From: Firmicutes bacterium UBA4795
GTDB lineage: Bacteria; Bacillota; Desulfotomaculia; Desulfotomaculales; Nap2-2B
Assembly (NCBI GenBank): GCA_002402825.1
Contig: DHGP01000030.1
Coordinates: forward strand, 1-57,400
Reading direction: 5' to 3'
Length of the DNA stretch: 57,400 nucleotides
Position 1 is the first letter of the stretch. Every line of letters begins with the position of its first letter. A program made the translations under genes and the position numbers. Of the stretch, positions 35,401 through 43,312 are shown one piece after another. Under the pieces are notes generated by a model. That model saw nothing but the letters and a program-made list of their open reading frames with translations. It was not told the DNA's origin and ran no database searches.

Positions 35401-36443
35401 GCATTCTGAAAAGATTTTCTGACGCATTGGCAGATGTACAAACTTTAACACCGCGTGAAATTACCAAAGGCAATAAAACAGTAAAAATCACTCAGGCTTT
35501 TTACACCCGTCAGGTTGTGACGATTGCAGGCATAAAAACAGCAACGAGCCGCTTTCTCCCTGTTTCCCACGCTGGTTATTCAAATGAAACCTATGTGGAC
35601 AAAGTTGACTTGTTGGGTAAAACACGGGCCGAGTTTATCGGGCGTAAGTTAAAGGGTATTGAACGGCGGGCGCACATGGCGTTGTTCCGTGAAATGGTGG
35701 AAAACTTGCAACTTAAACAGAATGGAAAAGAGCAAAGCAGTGAAGTAGCCTTGTCTGCTCCCAGTTGGCAAGATTTCTTTAGTGAAAAATTTGGTAAAGA
35801 CTGCACTATTCCTGACAAGCTATGCATTGCCTGTTGGAATTGTTCCCTTTTTGGCGGTCTGGAGGCAGGAAGGGGTGCATCGTTTTCACGTATCCGTTAT
35901 TTTGATACCTTTTCTGTTGAAGACGCTGCTGAATGCATTCAAACTGACGATTCACCAGAGCAAATGGCAATAGGAAATACGGTGGGCGAAGACCTTAGTA
36001 CGGAACGGAGTGAGGCATCATTCCACCGTTACGAATATGTAAAGGCTGGCACCTGCTTCCCGTTCATTACCATTATAGAAAGTCCTACATTATTAGATGT
36101 GGCAGGCTATCTAACTGCTGTTAAACTTGCCGACCAGCATGGTTACGGTAAATATTCGGCAAACCACGGCAAGTTTGAAACGAATTTTCTTGCCGTATCT
36201 ACAGGGTATCCAATATTTTCCGTGCTAAATATGTTGGAATGGTTAGAAAATAGCAGCTTATCGAGCCTGAAGGATAAAATGAGATTTGAAGCAATAGCAC
36301 AAGCACCAATAACCATCTTAGGAGAAGACATTGAGGAAGTCCCAAAAAAGCTTAAGAGCGAATTTGACATTTATGTTAATGCCCTCAATGAGGCAAGTTT
36401 ATTGGGTGGTGGTAGAAAGGCAAGAGACAGAAAGAAGATGTGA
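35397..36443 (+). CDS. cas7d: Cas7d (Csc2) backbone subunit, module 1
   Basis: A 348-residue RAMP protein forming the crRNA-binding backbone of the type I-D complex. Typical Csc2 features: VDLLGKTRAEFIGRKLKGIE, CIACWNCSLFGGLEAGRGAS (a C-x2-C-x2-C cluster), and SRIRYFDTFSVEDA, followed by KAGTCFPFITII and a Gly-rich YGKYSANHGK stretch. ATGA overlap with the preceding gene. A good match to Csc2 in length and motif order. Confidence 0.88.
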   Translation: MSILKRFSDALADVQTLTPREITKGNKTVKITQAFYTRQVVTIAGIKTATSRFLPVSHAGYSNETYVDKVDLLGKTRAEFIGRKLKGIERRAHMALFREMVENLQLKQNGKEQSSEVALSAPSWQDFFSEKFGKDCTIPDKLCIACWNCSLFGGLEAGRGASFSRIRYFDTFSVEDAAECIQTDDSPEQMAIGNTVGEDLSTERSEASFHRYEYVKAGTCFPFITIIESPTLLDVAGYLTAVKLADQHGYGKYSANHGKFETNFLAVSTGYPIFSVLNMLEWLENSSLSSLKDKMRFEAIAQAPITILGEDIEEVPKKLKSEFDIYVNALNEASLLGGGRKARDRKKM

Positions 36444-36453
36444 GGTGGATGTA

Positions 36454-37227
36454 ATGCTTTATGCACGAGCTCTGCTCCTCCGCAACTGCGGCCGGTTTAC
36501 ACATATCAGTTCTGACTTTGGTTCTCAATACCATACACACATGTTTGTCACCAGCGAGGCGCTATATGCAAGTTTGACCCGAGGGGCAGCCTGGCGTCAT
36601 GCGGGCAAGTTTATTGATTTGGAGTTGGATGCAAAAAAAACATGCAGTGAAGATTATTTCTTTTGCGATTATGATCTAAAGGCCAAACCTGTCTGGTTTA
36701 TACCAGGAGTTTTTATTAACCCTCGTTACGAGTTACTGGCAAAGCAGCAGGGAGTAGTCGATAAAAATGATTTCAATGTTGTGGATGAAGATTACCCAAG
36801 TACGGGAGGCAACGGGCGTGCTTATTTTGTTCCTACCTATGGTAAAATCGAGGGAATATTACCCGGGCACCAGCTTTTAACCTGGGCTTTTTCTCCAGAG
36901 CAAAAAGAACTGGAGGCGTTTTTTAGTAACCAGACTTTTTCCATGGGAAAAAAGCGGACAATGTTCCAGGTTATGCGCTTAAGTTCCATTGTTAAAGGAA
37001 AACAAAGCAAGAAAAAGTGTCATACTCCATACCTTCAGCTTAAACCGGCTGACCTTGAGCAACTTGAAGAGTTTCAAATTTTGGCCGTTACAATGCGCTA
37101 TATCCTGCTCAAAGGTCAAACAAGAGACGAAATTGATTGCTATGGTTTTTCTCTAAATAAAAACGATGAATTTTATGTTAAAGATTTATTTTTACCCAAA
37201 TTTTACCTGGACCGAATCCCGTGGTGA
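36454..37227 (+). CDS. cas5d: Cas5d (Csc1), module 1
   Basis: A 257-residue RAMP protein that would cap the 5' handle of the crRNA in the type I-D complex. It follows cas7d by 10 nt and has GAGGTGG about 5 nt before the ATG at 36454. Features include FTHISSDFGSQYHTHMFVT and the central Pro/Tyr-rich loop RAYFVPTYGKIEGILPGH, with QVMRLSSIVKGK toward the C-terminus. The frame is open upstream into cas7d, but that extension is on the wrong side of the ribosome site. Confidence 0.83.
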   Translation: MLYARALLLRNCGRFTHISSDFGSQYHTHMFVTSEALYASLTRGAAWRHAGKFIDLELDAKKTCSEDYFFCDYDLKAKPVWFIPGVFINPRYELLAKQQGVVDKNDFNVVDEDYPSTGGNGRAYFVPTYGKIEGILPGHQLLTWAFSPEQKELEAFFSNQTFSMGKKRTMFQVMRLSSIVKGKQSKKKCHTPYLQLKPADLEQLEEFQILAVTMRYILLKGQTRDEIDCYGFSLNKNDEFYVKDLFLPKFYLDRIPW

Positions 37228-37299
37228 TTTATATAGCGGTGATTTATGTAATGGAAATGCCCTGCAAAAATTCATACTTCTTTTTTGGGAGGTCTTCTC

Positions 37300-38277
37300 A
37301 TGCTCATTAACTGCCCGAAAGATTTTTCCTGCACCGGATACGAAATTGTCCTGGCAGCCGGCCCGCAGGGTTTGGTTTTACCTCCTTACAAGGGTTCCAC
37401 CTTGAGGGGGAGCTTTGCCCAGGTTTTTAAACAACTGGTTTGCGTAAAAAGAAAGGAAACCTGTAGGGACTGCCTGCTTAAAGAAAATTGTCCTTACCAC
37501 TTTGTTTTTGAAACCTCCCCTCCTCCTAAGGCAGAAGCACTGCGCAATTATTCCGACATCCCCCGCCCTTTTGTACTGGAGCCGCCGCTGGAGCAAAAGA
37601 CAGAATATCTTCCTGGGGAAACGCTTTGTTTTAAACTTCTCCTTTTTGGTCGGGTAAAAAATCTCTTGCCTTATTTTATTGTTACCCTGGAAGAATTAGG
37701 CCGGGTGGGGATGGGCAAGGGGCACCGCCCCTTTAGCGTAAAAGAAATTGCCACGGTAGCCTTAAAAGGACAGCAAGAAAGAGAAATTATTTATTATGGG
37801 CAAGATAAAACAGTGCGGGCCAAGGAAAATATAATAACTGCTCAAGAAATCTGGCGCATGGTAGCAAAACAACCTTTACGATATCAGGCTATGGTTAAAT
37901 TTTTAAACCCCACCCGGCTTATTTACCAAGAAAAGCTGGTCCAAGAACCCCAATTCCATATTCTTATCCGGCACCTTTTGCGCAAAGTTTCCTCCCTTTA
38001 TTATTTTTACCACGGCCAACAGTGGCAGGAGGACTTTGTAAGCATTATTAAACGGGCCGAAGAAGTTGTCCTGATAGAAAACAACACTGTCTGGTCCGAC
38101 TGGGAGCGTTATTCCTCCCGCCACCGTATAAAAATGAAGCTGGGGGGCTTAATTGGGGAGGCGGTGTACAAAGGACCGGTAAATGATTTTTGGCCCTTGC
38201 TTAAGCTAGGCGAACTGGTACACGTCGGCAAGGGTGGCGTTTTTGGCCTGGGTAAGTATCAGGTTTTCGGGATATAA
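37300..38277 (+). CDS. cas6: Cas6 crRNA-processing endoribonuclease
   Basis: A 325-residue Cas6 (DUF2276-type) that cleaves pre-crRNA in the repeat. N-terminal LPPYKGSTLRGSFAQVFKQL is followed by the cysteine cluster CRDCLLKENCPYHFVF common in this subgroup. The C-terminal Gly-rich loop GKGGVFGLGKYQVF contacts RNA. GGGAGG lies 7 nt before the ATG at 37300. It ends the module 1 operon and is the only cas6 in the window, so it may serve all three modules. No CRISPR array is adjacent. Confidence 0.9.
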   Translation: MLINCPKDFSCTGYEIVLAAGPQGLVLPPYKGSTLRGSFAQVFKQLVCVKRKETCRDCLLKENCPYHFVFETSPPPKAEALRNYSDIPRPFVLEPPLEQKTEYLPGETLCFKLLLFGRVKNLLPYFIVTLEELGRVGMGKGHRPFSVKEIATVALKGQQEREIIYYGQDKTVRAKENIITAQEIWRMVAKQPLRYQAMVKFLNPTRLIYQEKLVQEPQFHILIRHLLRKVSSLYYFYHGQQWQEDFVSIIKRAEEVVLIENNTVWSDWERYSSRHRIKMKLGGLIGEAVYKGPVNDFWPLLKLGELVHVGKGGVFGLGKYQVFGI

Positions 38278-38328
38278 ATGCGTTTTTAGAGCAAGTATTT
38301 CTTTAAATATAATATAAAGATATAAAAC

Positions 38329-38358
38329 TTGATTTAGCTTTAAAATAAGAATTATAAT
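38329..38358 (+). promoter_or_regulatory. promoter of the nucleotidyltransferase gene
   Basis: TTGATT (38329-38334) and consensus TATAAT (38353-38358) are 18 nt apart, 20 nt before the ATG. The short leader includes GGAGG. Confidence 0.5.
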
Positions 38359-38378
38359 AAATTTTGGAGGATACTATC

Positions 38379-38741
38379 ATGTTTCAGGAGGCAAGTCTAT
38401 CTGAAGATTTTATCAAAGTGCATCAATTTTTATTAAAAAACAAAGCAGAACGAGAACAGGAGTTGTTTAAAACAGCCTGGTCCTACGTCCAAAAGGTGGC
38501 TGAAATGATTAAGACAAAATACCGGGTGAAAGATATATTTTTATATGGTTCGTTGGCCTGGGGCGGTTTTACGGAACATTCCGACCTTGATTTATTTTTG
38601 GTGGGTTTTCAAGGCAAATATTGGGATATGCTTCTTGAAGCAGAGCGTTTATCCCGGCCCTTTGTGGTAAGTATTGTTTGTGAAGAAGATGCTTCTTCTT
38701 CCCTTAAAAAAGAAGTCCTTCGAAAGGGGATACCTCTGTGA
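38379..38741 (+). CDS. MNT-type nucleotidyltransferase
   Basis: A 120-residue minimal nucleotidyltransferase, the class that serves as antitoxin (MntA) to HEPN toxins by AMPylation. The active-site signature is IFLYGSLAWGGFTEHSDLDL (G-S ... D-x-D). GGAGG lies 8 nt before the ATG at 38379 and a promoter precedes it. The gene overlaps a 25-codon frame rather than a full HEPN gene, so its partner seems truncated or the protein acts alone. Confidence 0.82.
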   Translation: MFQEASLSEDFIKVHQFLLKNKAEREQELFKTAWSYVQKVAEMIKTKYRVKDIFLYGSLAWGGFTEHSDLDLFLVGFQGKYWDMLLEAERLSRPFVVSIVCEEDASSSLKKEVLRKGIPL

Positions 38742-38815
38742 TTCCGGAGGAATACCTTATTACGTATTTCAACACCTGGAAAAAAATAATTCAGTGCATT
38801 CCTAAACAGAACTGA
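38738..38815 (+). pseudogene. short frame after nucleotidyltransferase, probable truncated partner
   Basis: GTG at 38738 overlaps the nucleotidyltransferase stop (GTGA) and opens 25 codons, IPEEYLITYFNTWKKIIQCI then PKQN-stop. The overlap and protein-like start suggest it was the beginning of a larger co-translated partner whose rest has been deleted before the terminator. Confidence 0.4.
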
Positions 38816-39090
38816 AAATAAAAAACTTATCCAGAACCCTGACCAAATTTGTCAGGGTTTTTATTTTATAATATAACAGCTTATTTAAAATTTCTACGTA
38901 ATTTTTCATATTACGGAAGGAATTTTATCGTTTAGCAAGAAATAGATAAATATGGTCTATTATACCTTTATACCTTGAAATTTTAAAGAACACTTGTCTT
39001 AATTACAGACGTTTCTCCTATCTTAGTTTTTTGGATTCATTCTTGTATGACGTTTGAATAGGGTGTTTGAAAAGGAGAAATTAAAAAACG
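38742..39090. other. intergenic stretch between module 1 and module 2
   Basis: Contains the short frame and terminator listed separately. The rest (38876-39090) is A/T-rich with no repeat, array or convincing gene. AAGGAG near 39070 is the likely ribosome site of the next gene. Confidence 0.5.
38835..38870 (+). terminator. intrinsic terminator
   Basis: 9-bp stem AACCCTGAC / GTCAGGGTT with a 7-nt loop, followed by TTTATTTTATA. The stem core matches that of the terminator at 25574. Confidence 0.8.
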
Positions 39091-39957
39091 GTGAGCAAAC
39101 AAGTTCTGGTGGCTACGTTGGGGGTGGAACCCCAGGTGGTTACCCTGACCCTGGATTTACTAAAAGCAAAAGGATACCCTATTGCTCAGGTGATTATGGT
39201 GCATACGGTAGGGAAGGTAGTGCAGCCGGCTCTGGAAAGGCTGGCACAAGAGTTTGCCTTGCCGGGTGCCTGCGACTACCGAACGATACCCGTAACCGAC
39301 GAAGAAGAGCCAGTGGCAGACATCATAAACGAAAAAAAGGCCACCGCCCTGTTGCAAACCCTTTACCGAGTAGTGCTGGCCGAAAAGCGGGCCGGAAACC
39401 TGATTCACCTTTGCATTGCCGGGGGACGCAAGCCCATGGCCATATACGGAATGGTGACAGCCCAGCTTTTATTTGATGAAGATGACCGCCTCTGGTATCT
39501 GCTTTCCGAAGATTGGCGGCCGGGGAACGAGCGAGTGATGCATTTTTCACCCGGGGACCGCACCTGGTTGGTTCCGGTGCCCGTTTTACATTGGAGTGCG
39601 GTGTCGCCGGCCCTAACCGAACTGGCCCGGCGGGAAAACCCCTGGGAGGCCATCCAATTCCAGAAAATGATGCGGCAAAGGGAAGAATGGCAGCGCAAAC
39701 GGGAATTTATCGAATACAAGCTTACGCCGGCAGAGCGGGAGGTGGTGCGCTTGGCCTGTGAAGGTTTAGACAGCGCCGCCATTGCCTGCCGGCTAAACAA
39801 AAGTGAGAAGACCGTCACCAACCAGTTCACCAGCATTTACGACAAATTCCGGGAATGGCGCGGCTTTCGTGACGACGTAGCAATAGGTCGTGCTGGGTTG
39901 GTGGCTGAGTTTGCAATTTATTTTGCTTTGGAAGGGGGAGAAAAAGAAAAGAAATGA
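39091..39957 (+). CDS. CRISPR-associated NE0113-like sensor domain fused to LuxR-type HTH
   Basis: A 288-residue protein. Residues 1-170 resemble the Cas_NE0113 (PF09623) family, a CARF-like fold linked to type III systems and in places annotated as ring nuclease: VLVATLGVEPQVVTLTLDLL at the start and LIHLCIAGGRKPMAIYGMVT at about 104-123. Residues about 211-265 form a LuxR/GerE helix-turn-helix: LTPAEREVVRLACEGLDSAA, then EKTVTNQFTSIYDKF. A charged helix joins the two. This suggests a DNA-binding regulator responding to cyclic oligoadenylate or cleaving it. It lies 227 nt upstream of cmr1 in the same direction. The start is GTG; the AAGGAG site is distant (about 14 nt). Ligand and target are unproven. 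Confidence 0.78.
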   Translation: MSKQVLVATLGVEPQVVTLTLDLLKAKGYPIAQVIMVHTVGKVVQPALERLAQEFALPGACDYRTIPVTDEEEPVADIINEKKATALLQTLYRVVLAEKRAGNLIHLCIAGGRKPMAIYGMVTAQLLFDEDDRLWYLLSEDWRPGNERVMHFSPGDRTWLVPVPVLHWSAVSPALTELARRENPWEAIQFQKMMRQREEWQRKREFIEYKLTPAEREVVRLACEGLDSAAIACRLNKSEKTVTNQFTSIYDKFREWRGFRDDVAIGRAGLVAEFAIYFALEGGEKEKK

Positions 39958-40184
39958 AGGCAAGCAGGGAAAAATTCCTACTAAAATAAGGGGAAAAATC
40001 TTAGGAGGATGATTTATTTTTATGCTAAAAATAAACATTATAGAAAGGAAGTGATGGATTAAATAATAAAGCTTTCGTATTAAACGCTTTGTTAAAAAGA
40101 ACAAAAAAGTTTATTTAAACTTAATTAGGTAAGTTTATATTTTAAATTCTTATAAAGACCTGATTTTCTAAATGAGGTGTTGTT

Positions 40185-41459
40185 ATGAGTAAACTTATGG
40201 TTAAACTGCGTACTGTTACTCCGCTTTTTCTTACTGGAGCAGAAATAGATGGGGAATCAGAAACAAGAATTTCTTCCTTTAAGGGGGCAATGCGGTTTTG
40301 GTACAGAGCAATTGACGGAGACTACAGGCAAAATGAAAGCAGAATCTTTGGCGGGACAGGAAAAGGCGAGGGCCAGGCAGCCTTTTTAATGCAGATAAAA
40401 GATTTGATAAAAGGAGAAGAAACCTGGAATAGCAGTAAATATGGCTTGCTTACCGATAAAGGTTCTGGGATTAATTATCTTGGATATAGTTTAGATTTGG
40501 GTGGCAGAAAGCGCAGGGTGCGAAGGTTTATTCCAGTTGGGAAAAATATAGAGGTCTCCCTGGCTTTCAAAAAGGACATAAATGAAGAAAAAGTAAGCGT
40601 TGCTTTCCGACACAAAGCTACCCTTGCTGCGTGGTGGCTTCTAAGCCATATTGGTGGTCTGGGCAGCCGCTCACGGCGCGGATTTGGCACCTTTGCTCTA
40701 CAGGAGTGGTCGGTATCAGAAGGGGAAAAATGGGCTGAACTTGAGGAGCTACCTTTTGCTCATGGCGCCAGGACACCGGAAGAATGGCTAAAAATTTTCC
40801 AGAAGGGCTTGGAAAAATTGAAAAAGTGGTTTTCAAAAAAAGTTGAAGAAGATCATACTGTTTTAGGTACCGGAAGCCGCTTCTTCTTGTTCCAGGAAGG
40901 ATTTTCGAAAAGGCGTATTAATAAAAATCAGGATTTTGAAGGGTGGGAACTGGCTTTAAACGAAGCGGGGAAGACCCTGCAGGCTTTTCGAAACTGCTGG
41001 AATTTAAACGATTATGACACTGATTATTATATTGTGAAATCGCACCTGGCAAAAGTATATGGCCGCAGTGTAATTGACCCCCCGCCGGTCCTTTTAGCAA
41101 GATGCCCGGAAAGAGTTGCTTTTGGACTTCCTTTAACTTTTCGTTATAACTCCTTAAAAGAGCAAATTGGTGTTAAAAAGGATGGAAAACCAGAATATGA
41201 AACTCCGGAAGCTACTTTTGAAGGGAAAGAACATAACCGCAGTGCTTCTCCGCTATTTATCCGGATTGTAAAAATAGACGATAAATATCATCCATTTTTT
41301 GCCTTGTTGAAAGCCCCGTTGCTTAAGACGGGTGAAAAAATTAAAGCAAGAGCAAAAACAAAAAAGGAACACTTTTTAGAACCGGCGGATAGCGATATTT
41401 TAACAAAATTCTGTGATCAGGAACTAAAACCGAAATCTCTGCCGGAGGTGATTTTGTGA
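40185..41459 (+). CDS. cmr1: Cmr1, type III-B RAMP subunit
   Basis: A 424-residue RAMP protein at the 3' end of the Cmr complex, implicated in target binding. N-terminal VTPLFLTGAEIDGESETRIS and SSFKGAMRFWYRAI, and the Gly/Ser/Arg loop HIGGLGSRSRRGFGTF around residues 155-170, are diagnostic of Cmr1. It begins the cmr1-to-cmr6 operon and its stop overlaps the GTG of cmr2. Confidence 0.93.
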   Translation: MSKLMVKLRTVTPLFLTGAEIDGESETRISSFKGAMRFWYRAIDGDYRQNESRIFGGTGKGEGQAAFLMQIKDLIKGEETWNSSKYGLLTDKGSGINYLGYSLDLGGRKRRVRRFIPVGKNIEVSLAFKKDINEEKVSVAFRHKATLAAWWLLSHIGGLGSRSRRGFGTFALQEWSVSEGEKWAELEELPFAHGARTPEEWLKIFQKGLEKLKKWFSKKVEEDHTVLGTGSRFFLFQEGFSKRRINKNQDFEGWELALNEAGKTLQAFRNCWNLNDYDTDYYIVKSHLAKVYGRSVIDPPPVLLARCPERVAFGLPLTFRYNSLKEQIGVKKDGKPEYETPEATFEGKEHNRSASPLFIRIVKIDDKYHPFFALLKAPLLKTGEKIKARAKTKKEHFLEPADSDILTKFCDQELKPKSLPEVIL

Positions 41460-43312
41460 ATAAGCTTCACTTTACCTTTGGGCCGGTGCAGGGATTCGTT
41501 TCCCAGGCCAGGAGAACTATGGACCTGTTCTCGGGATCATTCTTGCTGTCCTACCTGGCAGCAATAGCCATAAAGGCCATTCAGGATGCAGGAGGGGCAA
41601 TTGTCTTTCCAGAAGTAGTGAAAGACCCCTTATTACAAGGTGTAAATGGGGGAGAAAAGAGGTTTATTGAAGTTGGAAGCCTGCCCAACCGCTTTGAAGC
41701 CAGCGTAACTCAAGAAAAGACAGAAGATATAGCCCGGACAGCAGCCCGGGCTTTGGAAGATGCCTGGAATAATCTTGCCGGAGAAGTCAAAAAGCTGTTA
41801 GATAAAGAAGTATGCAAACTAATAAACAATGAGTTTAGCAAAATATGGGACAGACAGATTAAAAATTTTTGGGAAATCAATTGGGTTGTTGGTGATCAGC
41901 CCCGACTTTTAGATGTCAGAAAGAATATCCGTAATTTTTGCCAGTTGCAGGAACCTGGTGAGAAATGCACCCAGTGCGGAGAAAGGCAGGTGCTCGGTAA
42001 CGCGGCTAAGGCAGATAAGAAGGAAGTACGAAGGTACTGGAACAGATTTAGTAAAAAAGTTAACGGGAACCATGCCTTAACCTTTCGTCCGGATGGCGCT
42101 GAAAGGCTTTGTGCCGTATGCACAGTTAAACGCTTAGTTTCAGTGAAACAGCCATATCGTTGGAAAGTTCCAGAGCACTACCCGTCTGTATCCACAATGG
42201 CAACCTTGACCTGGAAGGAAGTAGTAATTAAAAAATCGCAAGAACACAAGGATATTCTTAAAGAAGTTGAAAAATATGTACAGGTCATGGAGGAAGCGAA
42301 ACTTCCTTTTAGTGATTTAATTAATGCTTTTCCTCACTGGAAAGAACTGGTTGAAAGGGATGAATTCGGGGTTATTGAAAAATTTCTACGCCTTGACGGA
42401 GAATGGCTGTTTAAGGAATCCTTTGTCAAGAGCGAATTTCCTGGTAAAAAAGATGACCTGACGATAGCAAAAGCAAGAAAAGCTGCTGCTGATTTTGCAA
42501 AAACCATGAAAGAGAAATGGCAAATTGAAAAACCTTCTGCTTTTTTTGCCCTTCTCGTAATGGATGGGGATAGAATGGGCAAACTCCTTTCTGGTTTTAC
42601 CCATGATTCAGCAAAAATTTCCCAGGCTCTGGTAGATTTCTCCATTGAGGAAGTGCCCAAGATTATCCAGGGGTACCACGGAAAGCTGATTTATGCCGGC
42701 GGTGATGACGTACTGGCGCTTCTACCGGTAGACAAAGCATTACCCTGCGCAAAAACAATAGCAAAAGCATATAAAAATGCCTTTGACAAAAGAACGCCCT
42801 TGGAGATTCAAGAAAAAGCCACCATCAGCGCCGGTATTGTATATGCTCACCATAAAACCCCACTGGGAGTTTTATTGAAGGATGCTCATGAACTTTTAAA
42901 TAGCGTGGCCAAGGAAGAGACGGGAAGAGATGCCTTTGCCCTGCGGGTTTGGAAGCGCAACGGCCCGATTTTAACTTACAGCAGAAAATGGAAAGATATA
43001 ATACATCTTGAACAGCTTCGAAAGGATTTTAAAAATTACCCAAACCGATTTCTTTACAGGTTTCGTGATTTATCTCTTTTAAAAGAAATAACCTGGGGAA
43101 ATGACGATTTGCAAAGCATTCTAACGGCAGCGCTTCTTAAAAGCCGGGAACCTAAATTGGACAGAGCAAAAGCAGAAGAACTGGCACGTATATTTTACAT
43201 GGTTATTTCTTCACAGGAGAAGGAGCAAAAAAGACTGAATTTGGATGGCCCTTTATTTATCAGGTTTATCAGCCAGGAGGTGCCTTATGCAGATATTATT
43301 GGAACCAGTTGA
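41456..43312 (+). CDS. cmr2: Cas10/Cmr2, cyclic-oligoadenylate synthase subunit
   Basis: Large subunit of the type III-B complex, 618 residues. N-terminal LHFTFGPVQGFVSQARRTMD and FSGSFLLSYLAAIAIKAI mark a Cmr2 that begins directly at the first Palm domain: no N-terminal HD nuclease is present. Zinc-binding cysteines lie at CTQCGERQ ... CAVC (about residues 163-223). The cyclase motif GGDD is intact at 415-418 (LIYAGGDDVLALL). It should therefore make cyclic oligoadenylates but not cut ssDNA through HD. Start GTG overlaps cmr1; cmr3 starts inside its end. Confidence 0.93.
   Translation: MNKLHFTFGPVQGFVSQARRTMDLFSGSFLLSYLAAIAIKAIQDAGGAIVFPEVVKDPLLQGVNGGEKRFIEVGSLPNRFEASVTQEKTEDIARTAARALEDAWNNLAGEVKKLLDKEVCKLINNEFSKIWDRQIKNFWEINWVVGDQPRLLDVRKNIRNFCQLQEPGEKCTQCGERQVLGNAAKADKKEVRRYWNRFSKKVNGNHALTFRPDGAERLCAVCTVKRLVSVKQPYRWKVPEHYPSVSTMATLTWKEVVIKKSQEHKDILKEVEKYVQVMEEAKLPFSDLINAFPHWKELVERDEFGVIEKFLRLDGEWLFKESFVKSEFPGKKDDLTIAKARKAAADFAKTMKEKWQIEKPSAFFALLVMDGDRMGKLLSGFTHDSAKISQALVDFSIEEVPKIIQGYHGKLIYAGGDDVLALLPVDKALPCAKTIAKAYKNAFDKRTPLEIQEKATISAGIVYAHHKTPLGVLLKDAHELLNSVAKEETGRDAFALRVWKRNGPILTYSRKWKDIIHLEQLRKDFKNYPNRFLYRFRDLSLLKEITWGNDDLQSILTAALLKSREPKLDRAKAEELARIFYMVISSQEKEQKRLNLDGPLFIRFISQEVPYADIIGTS

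Noticed and set aside
38876..39090. Possible CRISPR leader or array between modules 1 and 2
   Set aside because: No repeated 25-40 nt sequence is present; likewise in 48002-48201 and 55203-55595.
39405..39836. 143-residue minus-strand frame opposite the sensor-LuxR gene
   Set aside because: The plus-strand protein has clear domain motifs; the opposite frame has none.
40019..40160. Short leader frame MLKINIIERK with AGGAGG upstream of cmr1
   Set aside because: Ten codons in A/T-rich sequence with no further evidence of translation or attenuation.
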